Assembly (NCBI GenBank): GCA_038363005.1
Contig: JBBQBI010000015.1
Location: forward strand, 42,482-106,481
DNA length: 64,000 nt
Direction: 5' to 3'
Source of the DNA: JAKOWB01 sp038363005
Lineage (GTDB): Bacteria; Pseudomonadota; Alphaproteobacteria; Kiloniellales; JACOMY01
Shown here: piece after piece, positions 16,306 to 24,729 of the stretch
How the letters are laid out: every line of letters begins with the position of its first letter
How positions within the stretch are numbered: the first letter of the stretch is position 1
Program-made: the position numbers and the translations under genes
Notes under the pieces: model-generated
Told to the model about the DNA's origin: nothing
Database searches by the model: none
What the model saw: only the letters and a program-made list of their open reading frames with translations

Positions 16306-17100
16306 ATGCCAGCAGTCAGCGATGCCGATGTGACCGCCTTCGCCCGCGATGGCGCTGTCTGCTTGCGCGGCGTCTTCACGGACTGGCTGCCGGTGATCGG
16401 AGCTGGCATCGAGCGCAATCTGCGGGAGCCCGGGCCTTTTGCCTCGGAGAACACCAAGGCCGGCGATACGGGTCGTTTTTTCGACGACTACTGCAACTGG
16501 GAGCGCATCCCGGAATACCGCGACCTGGTGCTGAACTCGCCAGCGGCTGAGATCGCCGCGGCGATCATGGGCTCGGCCACCGCGCAGTTCTTCCACGACC
16601 ACCTGCTGATCAAGGAGCCGGGCACCAGCAAGGCGACACCCTGGCACCAGGACATCCCCTACTATTTCGTCGAGGGGCGGCAGACCGTCAGCTTCTGGAT
16701 TCCGGTCGATCCGGTGGAGCAGGCGACCCTGCGCTTCGTCGCCGGCTCACACCTGTGGGACAAGCGTGTGCTGCCGGTGCGCTGGCTGTCGGATACTAGT
16801 TTCTATCCCGATCCGGAAGCCTATCGCCCGGTGCCCGATCCCGACCGCGAGGCCGGCTACGAGGTGCTGGAATGGCCGCTGCAGCCGGGTGACTGCGTGC
16901 TGTTCAACTATGGCACCCTGCACGGGGCGCGCGGCAACATGAGCGGGCTGCGGCGGCGTGCCCTGTCGATCCGCTTCGTCGGCGACGACGCGCGCTATGC
17001 CGAGCGACCTGGCCGCACTTCGCCGCCCTTTCCAGGCCACGGCATGATCGAAGGCCAGCGGCTGCGCGAGGACTGGTTCCCGCCGGTCTGGCCGCGTTGA
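16306..17100 (+). CDS. Phytanoyl-CoA dioxygenase (PhyH) family protein
   Basis: A 264-residue Fe(II)/2-oxoglutarate oxygenase-fold protein. The HxD iron ligands are in PWHQDIPYYFVEG, with a conserved aromatic/basic core, and the distal His is in LFNYGTLHGARGN, followed by the Arg-containing strand RRALSIRFVGDD. The ATG at 16306 follows AGGTG by six bases; a GTG nine bases earlier is the alternative. Substrate unknown. It is divergent from the aminotransferase operon. Confidence 0.9.
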   Translation: MPAVSDADVTAFARDGAVCLRGVFTDWLPVIGAGIERNLREPGPFASENTKAGDTGRFFDDYCNWERIPEYRDLVLNSPAAEIAAAIMGSATAQFFHDHLLIKEPGTSKATPWHQDIPYYFVEGRQTVSFWIPVDPVEQATLRFVAGSHLWDKRVLPVRWLSDTSFYPDPEAYRPVPDPDREAGYEVLEWPLQPGDCVLFNYGTLHGARGNMSGLRRRALSIRFVGDDARYAERPGRTSPPFPGHGMIEGQRLREDWFPPVWPR

Positions 17101-17116
17101 ACGCCGGCACCGCTTC

Positions 17117-18196
17117 CTAGGACCGGGCGAAGGACAGCAGCCGCCGGCGCCAGGCGCGGCGGACCTTCTTGCGACGGTCGGCTTGGGTATCGAGGGCGCG
17201 ACGCAGCAACTCCTGCGCCGCGTGCCGCTCCTCGCCGGTGCGGGCAGGCAGGGTTGGCAGCAGGCCGCGAATGAAGCGGATATCGCCGCGTTCCAGGCGA
17301 TAGTGCCGGAAGGTGCCGAACTCCAGCAGCTTCAGCGACGTCGCGCCAGCCAGCCAGCGTGCCTCCGCACCCGACAGCAGCGGCGCGATCTGGCTCAGCA
17401 TCCCCGGCAGGGTGGTCTGCCGGGCCAGGCGCGTGAAGAGGTCGGCATCGATCGGCGGTTCGGCCAGACCGGCGCGGCGGCGCTGTGCCATCAAGGCAGC
17501 CAGCTCGCTGCCCAGCGCCTGCAGCCGGCCATCCCGGATCGAGCGGTTGGAAATCGACTGCGCGTGCTCGCGATAGCTGCCCAGGCGATCCGGCAGCACG
17601 GCCAGGCGCCCGGGGCCGGCCAGCCGCCACCAGAGGTCAACATCCTCGGCATGACGGATCGGCCGGTAGCCGCCGACTGCCTGCAGGGCATCGCGGCGCA
17701 GTACTGCGAAGGGATGCGGCAACAGCGGCGGGCGGCTGGGCATGGCGTCCGGATCGGCGAGGTCGGGGTCCATCGGCCACCAGCTCTCGCCCAACTCCTC
17801 GTCGGCGTCGCCGATGCGGTCGAAGCGCGCGCTGATGGCGACGCAATCGGGGTGCTCGGCCAGGTACCGCAGCTGCAACGCCAGGCGCTGAGGGTAGGAG
17901 ATATCGTCGGCATCTTGCCGCGCGAGCAGCGGCGCGCTGGCCTGCGCCAGACCGAAATTCAACGCTGCAACCAGGCCCAGCGGCGGCCGGCGGAAGACCT
18001 GCACCCGGCCATCGCGGGTGGCCAGGCGTTCGGCCAGCGCGGCGCTGTCGTCCTGCGAGCCGTCGTCGATCACCAGGACCCGCAGGTCACTGAACTCCTG
18101 CGCCAGGAGACTTTCCAGGCTGGTCGCCAGATGCGCCGCGCTGTCCCGCACCGGCAGGACGACATCGACCTGGGCGCCGCCCCGTTGCTGGGTCAT
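17117..18196 (-). CDS. Family 2 glycosyltransferase
   Basis: This 359-residue GT-A protein begins VDVVLPVRDSAAHLATSLESLLAQ, with the nucleotide-binding LVIDDGSQDDS and the DxD-type metal motif in LLARQDADDISYPQRL. The acceptor region includes GGYRPIRHAEDVDLWWRL. It has no membrane helix. It overlaps the upstream cNMP-binding gene by 4 bases (ATGA), so the two are co-expressed. The sugar and acceptor are unknown. Confidence 0.9.
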   Translation of the reverse strand: MTQQRGGAQVDVVLPVRDSAAHLATSLESLLAQEFSDLRVLVIDDGSQDDSAALAERLATRDGRVQVFRRPPLGLVAALNFGLAQASAPLLARQDADDISYPQRLALQLRYLAEHPDCVAISARFDRIGDADEELGESWWPMDPDLADPDAMPSRPPLLPHPFAVLRRDALQAVGGYRPIRHAEDVDLWWRLAGPGRLAVLPDRLGSYREHAQSISNRSIRDGRLQALGSELAALMAQRRRAGLAEPPIDADLFTRLARQTTLPGMLSQIAPLLSGAEARWLAGATSLKLLEFGTFRHYRLERGDIRFIRGLLPTLPARTGEERHAAQELLRRALDTQADRRKKVRRAWRRRLLSFARS

Positions 18197-18870
18197 GCCG
18201 CATGCGTTTCGGTCAGCTTGAGGGCCAGGTCGCGGCCGATCACCCGGTGCAGCGCCGCGCCCAGCGCCGTATCCTGGGTGCAGAGGCCGGCGAGGTCGGG
18301 CTTGGCGATGGCGAAGACCCGGCAGGCCGTCATGGTGGTGACCGTCGCGATGGCGTTGCCCTGCATCATCAGGCTCATCTCGCCGATGAAGGCACCGGGC
18401 TGCATCAGAGCCACGTCACGGCCGTGCACGGCGACACGCGCGGTGCCGCTGCCGATCACCAGCAGCTCGGGCACCGGCTCGCCCTCGCGGGTCAGCAGCG
18501 TGGCGGCCGGCAGATCGCGCCAGGCACCAGCGCGCAGCAGCCGGCTGAAGGCGGTGCGGGTGAAGGCGGCGAAAGGTCCCCGGTGCAGCAACATTTCCTC
18601 GGCCGAGAGCCGGGCACGCAACCGCTCCTGCGCTAGACGCCAGAGCTGCACGACATTGATCAGCACAAAGATACTGCTCCAGAAGATCCCCACCCACAGC
18701 GGCTCGCCGGCGGCGAAGATGAAGTAGATGGCCTCCAGCGCCAGCGAGACCACGGCCAGACTGCGCAGCCATAGCATCGAGGTGACCAAGTACGACATCG
18801 CCAGGATCAGGTAGCAGGTGGCACCGGTCCAGTCCTGCCAACCCATCCAGTCAAGGCCCAGCCATGCCAT
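18193..18870 (-). CDS. Membrane protein with cyclic-nucleotide-binding domain
   Basis: About 225 residues: three hydrophobic segments in the first 85 residues (ATCYLILAMSYLV, LAVVSLALEAIYFIF, VGIFWSSIFVLINVV), then a cupin-type cNMP-binding fold ending LMQPGAFIGEMSLMMQGNAIATVT, which is the phosphate-cassette region. The layout recalls Popeye/BVES-like proteins. ATG at 18870 has a GGAGG site five bases upstream; an ATG 21 bases earlier has none. A receptor role at the membrane is inferred; the ligand is unproven. Confidence 0.8.
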   Translation of the reverse strand: MAWLGLDWMGWQDWTGATCYLILAMSYLVTSMLWLRSLAVVSLALEAIYFIFAAGEPLWVGIFWSSIFVLINVVQLWRLAQERLRARLSAEEMLLHRGPFAAFTRTAFSRLLRAGAWRDLPAATLLTREGEPVPELLVIGSGTARVAVHGRDVALMQPGAFIGEMSLMMQGNAIATVTTMTACRVFAIAKPDLAGLCTQDTALGAALHRVIGRDLALKLTETHAA

Positions 18871-18982
18871 CGCTGCCTCCGTGCGAAACATCTTGTCCAG
18901 GCCCCGCCGACGAAAGCACAGACGGGGCCATCATCATCGAATATTCTCATCCGGTGTAAGGAATTTGCGAGAGGGCCAAAGG

Positions 18983-19831
18983 GTGACAATCCAGGACGGC
19001 TATCAGATCCGCAATATGACTGCGGAAGACCTGGAGATCGCGGTCGAATGGGCCGCGCTGGAAGGCTGGAACCCCGGGCTGGCCGATGCGCGCTCCTTCC
19101 AGGCGGCTGACCGCAATGGCTTCCTGGTCGGCCTGCTGGACGGCGTGCCGATCGCCAGCATCTCGGCGGTGAACTACGGCGGCATCTTCAGTTTCATCGG
19201 CTTCTACATCGTGCGGTCGGACCAGCGCGGCCGAGGCTATGGCTGGCGCCTGTGGCAGGCGGCGATGCACCAGCTGCAGGACGTACCCTGTGGGCTCGAT
19301 GGCGTGGTGGCGCAGCAGGAAAACTATCGCAAGTCCGGCTTCGTGCTGGCGCATCGCAACATCCGCTATGGCGGCGAGGTCAGTGTCGAGGCATCGGCGG
19401 ACCCGCGCATCCGGCCGGTCGGCGGCCGGCTGCGGCCGGCGGTGGAACGCTATGACCGGGCACACTTCCCGGCGCCGCGGCCGGGCTTCCTCGATTCCTG
19501 GTTGGACCCCACGCTGCGGCACTGCCTGGCCTTCGTCGAGGACGGCGCGGTCAAGGGCTATGGCGTCATTCGCCCCTGCCGCGATGGGCGCAAGATCGGC
19601 CCGCTGTTTGCCGAGCGGGCCGATATCGCCGAGGCGCTGTTCCAGGCCCTGGCGATGAGCGGCGAGGGACCGGTCTTCCTGGATCTGCCGGAACCCAACA
19701 TCGCGGCGCGTGCCCTGGCCGAGCGTTTCGGCCTGCAGCCGATCTTCGAGACGGCGCGCATGTACCTGGGTGGCGACCCCGGGCTGCCGCTGCAGCGCAT
19801 CTTCGGTATCACCACCTTCGAGCTGGGATGA
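18983..19831 (+). CDS. GNAT N-acetyltransferase with C-terminal second domain
   Basis: A 282-residue protein with an N-terminal GNAT domain (IRNMTAEDLEIAVEWAALEGWNPG, FYIVRSDQRGRGYGWRLWQAAM, the last carrying the acetyl-CoA RGxGxG-type loop) and a C-terminal domain of the kind seen in two-domain YitH-like acetyltransferases (GYGVIRPCRDGRKIGPLFAERADIAEALF). The GTG start at 18983 matches the domain boundary. It overlaps the DUF4326 gene by 4 bases. Acceptor unknown. Confidence 0.87.
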   Translation: MTIQDGYQIRNMTAEDLEIAVEWAALEGWNPGLADARSFQAADRNGFLVGLLDGVPIASISAVNYGGIFSFIGFYIVRSDQRGRGYGWRLWQAAMHQLQDVPCGLDGVVAQQENYRKSGFVLAHRNIRYGGEVSVEASADPRIRPVGGRLRPAVERYDRAHFPAPRPGFLDSWLDPTLRHCLAFVEDGAVKGYGVIRPCRDGRKIGPLFAERADIAEALFQALAMSGEGPVFLDLPEPNIAARALAERFGLQPIFETARMYLGGDPGLPLQRIFGITTFELG

Positions 19832-20166
19832 TGGCGACACCCACGGCACGCCCGGTGCGCCTGCGCCTTGCGCGCCGTGCCGGCTTCAACCTGCAGGCCC
19901 TGAGTCAGGCGACCAATGGTCTGCCGGCCATCGTGGTGTCGCGTCCCAGCCGCTGGGGCAATCCCTTCCGCATCGGCGTCGACGGCGACCGCGCCGCCTG
20001 TGTCGACCGATATGGCGACTGGCTGACGCGCGAGCCGCCGGACGCCGCCCGGCTGGCGACGCTGCGCGGTCACAATCTCGCCTGCTATTGCTCGCTGGAT
20101 GGACCCTGCCACGCCGATCTGCTGCTGGCGCTGGCCAACCCGCCGGCACCGGGGCGGAACCGCTGA
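19828..20166 (+). CDS. DUF4326 protein
   Basis: A 112-residue soluble protein with the DUF4326 core IVVSRPSRWGNPFRIG, followed by DRYGDWLTR and the Cys-rich end GHNLACYCSLDGPCHADLLLALAN. Function of the family is unknown; the Cys/His cluster suggests metal binding. Its ATG overlaps the acetyltransferase stop, so the two are translated together. Confidence 0.85.
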   Translation: MMATPTARPVRLRLARRAGFNLQALSQATNGLPAIVVSRPSRWGNPFRIGVDGDRAACVDRYGDWLTREPPDAARLATLRGHNLACYCSLDGPCHADLLLALANPPAPGRNR

Positions 20167-20227
20167 CCGGACGGGGCGTTCTCTGCCGCAACCCCTGGCG
20201 CGCGCCGCCATCCCGGAGGGCCTTTTC

Positions 20228-20638
20228 ATGCGAACGCCGTTGACTTATCTCGCACTCCTGACCCTGCTGGCCGCCTGCGTACCGCAGCAGCAACCCGCCC
20301 CGTCGCCCAATCCGCTGGCCGGTGCCACCTGGATCGCCAGCGAGCTCGGCGAGCAGCCGGTGCTGGCGCAGCAGCCGCCGACGCTTGACGTGCAGCCAGA
20401 CGGCAGCGTCTCCGGCAAGTCCGGCTGCAATGGCTTCGCTGGCGCCATGGTGGTGGCGGACGAAACGCTGACCTTCGGCAATCTGATTTCGACCAAGATC
20501 GCCTGTCCGCCGCCGCAGTCGGCACAGGAGCAGCGCTACTTCCAGGCGCTGGAAGCCACGCGGCGCTATCTGCTGGACGGCAACAGCCTGCGCCTGCTGG
20601 ACGACAGCGGCGCCACGCTGGTGCGCTACGAACGTTAG
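20228..20638 (+). CDS. META-domain (HslJ-like) lipoprotein
   Basis: The 136-residue product has a lipoprotein signal (LALLTLLAACVPQQQ, lipobox LAAC) and one META domain: GATWIASELG, SVSGKSGCNGFAGAMVV and the conserved STKIACPPPQSAQEQRYFQAL. META proteins such as HslJ are envelope-located and linked to stress or antibiotic tolerance, with undefined biochemistry. It converges on the following PhyH-like gene, sharing 4 bases. Confidence 0.88.
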   Translation: MRTPLTYLALLTLLAACVPQQQPAPSPNPLAGATWIASELGEQPVLAQQPPTLDVQPDGSVSGKSGCNGFAGAMVVADETLTFGNLISTKIACPPPQSAQEQRYFQALEATRRYLLDGNSLRLLDDSGATLVRYER

Positions 20639-21459
20639 CCTGCCCCCGGGTACCAGCCGACCAGGCCGTGCGGCCGATAGCCCATGAGCTGCCGCACCGG
20701 CGCGGGCAGGCTGTCGGCGGTGGCGCGCGGCACCGACAGTGCCATGTTCTCCTCCTGCCGCAGCCAGCCGAGTGAATAGGTGTTGACCAGGCCCATGCGT
20801 GGCCGGTCGCTGCGGTTGGCGCCGCCACCGTGATAGGTGGTGCCGAGGTAGAGCAGCAGAGAGCCCGCCGGCATCTCCGCCTGCAGCGTCGCTTCGTCTG
20901 GAGCGGGCAGGCGGTCGAGCGGCCAGCGATGGCTGCCGGTGACGACGTGAGTGGCGCCGTTCTGCAGGGTAAAATCGTCGAATGCCCAGAGCGCGGCGAC
21001 CTCGAACTCGATGCCGGCGATGCGATGCGAATAGCAGTTCTGGTCGCGGTGCAGGCGCTGGCGACCCTCGCCCGGCAGGATATCGATCCCGGTCAGGCTG
21101 CCGAAGCGGTAGTTCAGGCAGTGCGGCAGCAGGAAGCGATCGGCCATGGCCAGTACCAGCGGGTGGGTCAGCAGCGGCAGCACGGCGGTCGACTTGGCCA
21201 GCACCGCGCCGATGCGCAGCGTCTTGTAGCCGTTGAAATCGCCGGCGCTGTCCAGGCCCTCTCGGTCGAGGTGCGGACGGAACTCCGCCTTGATCGCGGC
21301 GCAGAGGGCAGGGGAGAGCGCGCGCTCGACGATTGCGGCGCCATCGCTGGCCAGGGCGGCGAGCAGCGGCTCCGCCGCCACCGTCGGCGCAAAGCGCGCG
21401 ATCTTTGATGGCGCGCTGGTCGCTTGGCTGTCGAGTGATGCGGTGTTGCCTGACGTCAT
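20635..21459 (-). CDS. Second phytanoyl-CoA dioxygenase (PhyH) family protein
   Basis: About 274 residues of Fe(II)/2OG oxygenase fold. The HxD pair sits in RLHRDQNCYSHRIAG; the distal region LYLGTTYHGGGANRSDRPRMGLVNTYSLGWLRQEEN gives the second His and the 2OG-binding Arg. This pattern, with the C-terminal LMGYRPHGLVGWYPG, is typical of small PhyH enzymes acting on polar metabolites. The ATG at 21459 is the best choice but has a weak ribosome site; upstream in-frame starts would add up to 22 residues. Confidence 0.87.
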   Translation of the reverse strand: MTSGNTASLDSQATSAPSKIARFAPTVAAEPLLAALASDGAAIVERALSPALCAAIKAEFRPHLDREGLDSAGDFNGYKTLRIGAVLAKSTAVLPLLTHPLVLAMADRFLLPHCLNYRFGSLTGIDILPGEGRQRLHRDQNCYSHRIAGIEFEVAALWAFDDFTLQNGATHVVTGSHRWPLDRLPAPDEATLQAEMPAGSLLLYLGTTYHGGGANRSDRPRMGLVNTYSLGWLRQEENMALSVPRATADSLPAPVRQLMGYRPHGLVGWYPGAG

Positions 21460-21640
21460 GGCGACAGAGTCGCACGACATTCGCCGCACTGCAAAGCCGC
21501 CCACGCATTGGCAATGCGTTCGCAATGGCCTATCTCAAGGAGTCTGGTCCTGACGTCCATGCGCGACAGGGCCTTTCGGCGTGTGTTTTCCGCGCCGCCA
21601 TCGCCCACCCCGACTGACAGACAAGAGCGAGGCCGCCGTC

Positions 21641-22510
21641 ATGAATCCTGAGGATATCACCAATCAGGTCTCCACCTTCGTCAAAGGGCTGACCGAATGG
21701 GCGGCCGATGCGCTGCCAAATCTTGCCGCTGCCCTGATCCTGCTGCTCCTGGGATGGTGGCTCGCTGGGCGCCTGGCGCGCGGTCTTGGCACGGTGTTGC
21801 GGCAGACCAAGGTGGACCCGACGCTGCACGTCATTGTCACCAGCATGCTGCGCTACGCCGTGCAGATCGTCGTGTTCATCGCGGTGCTGGGGCAGCTTGG
21901 CATCCAGACCACTTCGATCCTGGCGGCGCTCGGTGCCGTGGGCCTGGCCATCGGCCTGGCGATGCAGGGCACGCTGTCGAACATCGCCGCCGGCATCATG
22001 ATCCTTTGGCTGCGGCCGTTCCGCGCCGGCGACTACATCGACGCCGACGGTACCGCCGGCACGGTGAAGCAGGTCGGGCTCTTCACCAGCGAGCTGGAAA
22101 GCTGGGACGGCCTCTATCTCTTCGTGCCCAACGCTCAGCTCTGGAACAAGCAGGTGATCAACTACACGCGGCTGCCGACGCGGCTGGTCGACCTGCAGTT
22201 CGGCATCGCCTATGGCGACGACATCGCGCTGGGCAAGCAGACACTGCTCGATCTCGCCGCCGCTGATTCGCGCACGCGCAGCGAACCGGCGCCCAACGCC
22301 TTCGTCGCCAGTCTGGGTGATAGCGCGGTGGTACTGTCCTTGCGCGTCTGGTGTGCCACCACCGACTACTGGGCCTTGAAGCGCGCGCTGACCGAGCAGG
22401 GCAAGCTGGTGCTGGAGCAGGCCGGCCTGTCGATCCCCTTCCCGCAGCGCGACCTACACCTGATCGGCAACACCTCCCTGCCGGCAACGGCGCCGGCCGA
22501 GGTGCGTTAG
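21641..22510 (+). CDS. Small mechanosensitive channel (MscS family)
   Basis: A 289-residue MscS-type protein with three membrane helices: LAAALILLLLGWWLAG, AVQIVVFIAVLGQLG and the pore-lining helix TSILAALGAVGLAIGLAMQGTLSN with the expected Ala/Gly packing. A beta domain follows (RPFRAGDYIDADGTAGTVKQVGLFTSELE) and then the cytoplasmic alpha/beta vestibule. It would release solutes on osmotic downshock at the inner membrane. ATG at 21641 follows a GAGCGAGG site. Confidence 0.93.
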   Translation: MNPEDITNQVSTFVKGLTEWAADALPNLAAALILLLLGWWLAGRLARGLGTVLRQTKVDPTLHVIVTSMLRYAVQIVVFIAVLGQLGIQTTSILAALGAVGLAIGLAMQGTLSNIAAGIMILWLRPFRAGDYIDADGTAGTVKQVGLFTSELESWDGLYLFVPNAQLWNKQVINYTRLPTRLVDLQFGIAYGDDIALGKQTLLDLAAADSRTRSEPAPNAFVASLGDSAVVLSLRVWCATTDYWALKRALTEQGKLVLEQAGLSIPFPQRDLHLIGNTSLPATAPAEVR

Positions 22511-22626
22511 CCGGGAGAGACAGTGAAGCCGCCCGCGCCACAGCGTCTGTGCCAGACTGCCCAGCGAACGTGCAGAGACCGGGACGCGACCCGCGTCGCC
22601 GGCTCCACGCTCAGCGGAGAACACAG

Positions 22627-23103
22627 ATGAAGCGGCTGCTGATTGCGGCGAGTCTGCTGGCCAGTGGCCTGCCGCCGCCCGCGCAAGGCTACGATCCCGC
22701 TGATCTCGCCATGCTGGACGTCAACGGCATGTGCGATGCCTGCGACCTGTCGGGCGCCGATCTCGCCGGCGTAGACCTGACTTTGGTCCCGGGCGACGAC
22801 GACATTGTGGTGCTTGCCAAGGCCGACCTGTCAGGGGCAAACCTGAGCAGTGCGGTCTTCGACCACGCGGACTTCTCGGGCGCCAATCTGAGCCAGGCCG
22901 ATCTGAGCAAGGCCAGGCTGGCCGGGGCCAAGCTGAAGAACGCGAACCTGACGGGTGCAAACCTGACGGGCGCGCGACTGGCGGGGGCCAACCTGAGCGA
23001 CGCCACCCTAATGGACACGAACCTGTCCGGCCTGGACTTGTCGAATACTCTGCTGTGCCGCACGACCATGCCCGGCGACTATCGTGAGAACCGAGGCTGC
23101 TGA
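22627..23103 (+). CDS. Exported pentapeptide-repeat protein
   Basis: This 158-residue protein has a signal peptide (RLLIAASLLASGLPPPAQG), a CDACDLSGADL cap, then about 15 A(D/N)LxX repeats forming a right-handed beta-helix, and ends LLCRTTMPG...NRGC. The Cys-capped form with that C-terminus recurs at 31146-31886 and in the fragment at 31943-32150. Function of exported pentapeptide proteins is unknown. A 20-residue insert after the first repeats (VPGDDDIVV) distinguishes it from its paralogue. Confidence 0.88.
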   Translation: MKRLLIAASLLASGLPPPAQGYDPADLAMLDVNGMCDACDLSGADLAGVDLTLVPGDDDIVVLAKADLSGANLSSAVFDHADFSGANLSQADLSKARLAGAKLKNANLTGANLTGARLAGANLSDATLMDTNLSGLDLSNTLLCRTTMPGDYRENRGC

Positions 23104-23154
23104 CGGGCGGCCCTCTGCTGTATCCAGTACCGGCAACGAAGGGATGGCTTGACG

Positions 23155-23907
23155 ATGCAGTCAATTGCGACGCGATGGAGCCGCTGCGCACCACTGGCGG
23201 CCGCCTGCCTGCTGGCCATTGTCTCACCCGGCGCGGCGCTCGCCTGGGACAGCATCAAGTTGAATCCCACCCACCCGACACACAGCTACCTGACGGAGTG
23301 GGGGATCGATCAGGTGGCCGGACAATGCGGCGAGGCGGCGCAGTACCGCGCGGTTCTCGTCGAGGGCGCCAACCAGGAGCTGCATGAGCTGCCGGTCACC
23401 GGCACGCTGCATGGCCTCAACCTTGAAGCCAAGCGCGTTCAGCACAAGGGCACTAACGAGGGAACGGACGACATCGAAGGTTGGTGGCAGGACAGTCTTA
23501 ACGCCTACCAGGCGGGCGACAAGCAAGCCGCCTATTTCCTGCTCGGCATCATGCTGCACAACGTCGAGGACATGGGCGTGCCGGCGCACGCCAACAAGGT
23601 CTATCACCAGGGCAGTCCGACCGAGTTCGACAACTTCGAGTTCATGGGGTTGTCGAACTGGAAGCCGCGCTTCGACGACGTCGATCGCAGCGACCCAGGC
23701 TATGCCGAGCCTTGGAAGTACTACGAGTTCAGCCGCGATTGGACCCACACGGACGCGCCGAACTACAAGAGCCCGAGCAGCTTCTCCAAGACCTGGACCT
23801 TCGCCAGCAGCTCCGAACGCATGCTGCTGCGGCACCGGCAAGGACGTACGGCGACGGTCGTCTCCTGGACCCTGCTCAGTGCCTGCGCCGCCTTCGGTGC
23901 CCAATAG
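23155..23907 (+). CDS. Secreted zinc-dependent phospholipase C / P1-nuclease-like protein
   Basis: About 250 residues with a signal peptide whose predicted cut, ...GAALA|WDSIK, leaves Trp as first mature residue, as in zinc phospholipase C and P1 nuclease, where the N-terminal Trp binds zinc. Further ligands follow the family: HSYLTEWGID, the HKGTNEG region and HNVEDMGVPAHAN (HxxxDxxxPxH). The last zinc His-xxx-Glu of phospholipase C seems changed (DNFE here). A phosphodiester-cleaving secreted enzyme is likely. The start is ATG 23155; TTG 23149 is the alternative. Confidence 0.75.
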   Translation: MQSIATRWSRCAPLAAACLLAIVSPGAALAWDSIKLNPTHPTHSYLTEWGIDQVAGQCGEAAQYRAVLVEGANQELHELPVTGTLHGLNLEAKRVQHKGTNEGTDDIEGWWQDSLNAYQAGDKQAAYFLLGIMLHNVEDMGVPAHANKVYHQGSPTEFDNFEFMGLSNWKPRFDDVDRSDPGYAEPWKYYEFSRDWTHTDAPNYKSPSSFSKTWTFASSSERMLLRHRQGRTATVVSWTLLSACAAFGAQ

Positions 23908-23940
23908 CGGCGGCCGCCGCGCATCGCGCGCAGGTGACGT

Positions 23941-24045
23941 CTATTTGCACTCCCAGCTCATGGTGCTGATCTTGATCTGTGCTGGACAGGTGACGACGAT
24001 GATCCCGACGTTGTAGCTGGTTCCTTCGGTGTCGTATGGCGTCAT
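23941..24045 (-). CDS. Possible 34-residue peptide
   Basis: A reverse-strand frame opens ATGACGCCATACGAC and encodes 34 residues (MTPYDTEGTSYNVGIIVVTC... ending SWECK). A GGAG ribosome site lies six bases upstream. The 290-base gap holding it has less extreme GC than the coding background, and no other gene fits. Two Cys and a hydrophobic GIIVVTC core give it the look of a small exported or modified peptide, but no maturation genes are adjacent. No family recognised. Confidence 0.35.
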   Translation of the reverse strand: MTPYDTEGTSYNVGIIVVTCPAQIKISTMSWECK

Positions 24046-24070
24046 GGCGGGCTCCAAGCAGGGATGGTCG

Positions 24071-24109
24071 GACACTTTCCCAGCCTGTGCCGAATGGCAC
24101 AGGCGAGTG
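24071..24109. other. Strong stem-loop between divergent small genes
   Basis: GCCTGTGCC (24082-24090), loop GAAT, and GGCACAGGC (24095-24103) form a perfect 9-bp stem, extended outside by ACACT/AGTGT. It lies upstream of both the reverse 34-residue frame and the forward 24198 gene and has no T-tract. It could be an operator or 5'-UTR structure. Confidence 0.5.
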
Positions 24110-24197
24110 TTTGCGCCGCCGACAGGCAAACGAGGGTGACTTTGCGACGGGCAGCGGCCTAGGGTTATGCCTCACCTTCAAAGGGGCGGAGAACGAC

Positions 24198-24578
24198 ATG
24201 AAGTCCAGATATGTGCGCCAGGCATTCTTTGCGGGACTGGCGACCGCGCTACTGTCGACCACGGCGCTGACGGCGATTTCCTCCGTCGCTGTGCGTCCGG
24301 CTTACGCCGATGAAGCGTCGGAGCTGGCCTCGATCAACGCCTTCTTCGACTTTGGCTACGGCGTCTGCGATGCCGAAGTCCTGTCCAAGTTCTGGGGCAT
24401 CGACTTCTGGGAGGCCAAGGTGATTGGCGGCGAGAAGGTCCAGGCTGGCGCGCATGACGTGTTGAGCGAGGTCCTATCGCAGGCCTATGGCAGCCACGTC
24501 TGCGGCGAGACCTCTGCCCTGGACTATCACGATGCGGGCGACATCGCCGCGCTTTGGATGGGCCAGACCGAGGCTTGA
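24198..24578 (+). CDS. Small secreted protein of unknown function
   Basis: A 126-residue product with a clear signal peptide (YVRQAFFAGLATALLSTTALTAISSVAVRPAYA|DEASE). The mature part is about 88 residues with two Cys (GYGVCDAEVL and GSHVCGETS), likely one disulfide, and a Trp/Phe-rich centre (KFWGIDFWEAK). ATG follows GGCGGAGAAC. No family recognised. It is followed by a strong hairpin and sits in the accessory stretch with other exported proteins. Confidence 0.75.
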   Translation: MKSRYVRQAFFAGLATALLSTTALTAISSVAVRPAYADEASELASINAFFDFGYGVCDAEVLSKFWGIDFWEAKVIGGEKVQAGAHDVLSEVLSQAYGSHVCGETSALDYHDAGDIAALWMGQTEA

Positions 24579-24586
24579 TAGCATGC

Positions 24587-24611
24587 ACGGGCCGGCGGCA
24601 AGCCGGCCCGT
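24587..24611. terminator. GC-rich stem-loop after the 24198 gene
   Basis: ACGGGCCGGC, loop GGCAA, GCCGGCCCGT form a perfect 10-bp stem starting 9 bases after the stop codon. There is no downstream T-run, so it is at best a non-canonical terminator or mRNA-end structure. Confidence 0.5.
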
Positions 24612-24729
24612 GACCTCCACAGCGGCACGCAACGTCGAGGTCTGCCTGCCAATATTTCCATCGCTTCCCAATGGCCTGATGTCGCGCTGGCTGTCGAGCG
24701 AGGATCTTCGAGCATGATGCACGGTACCG

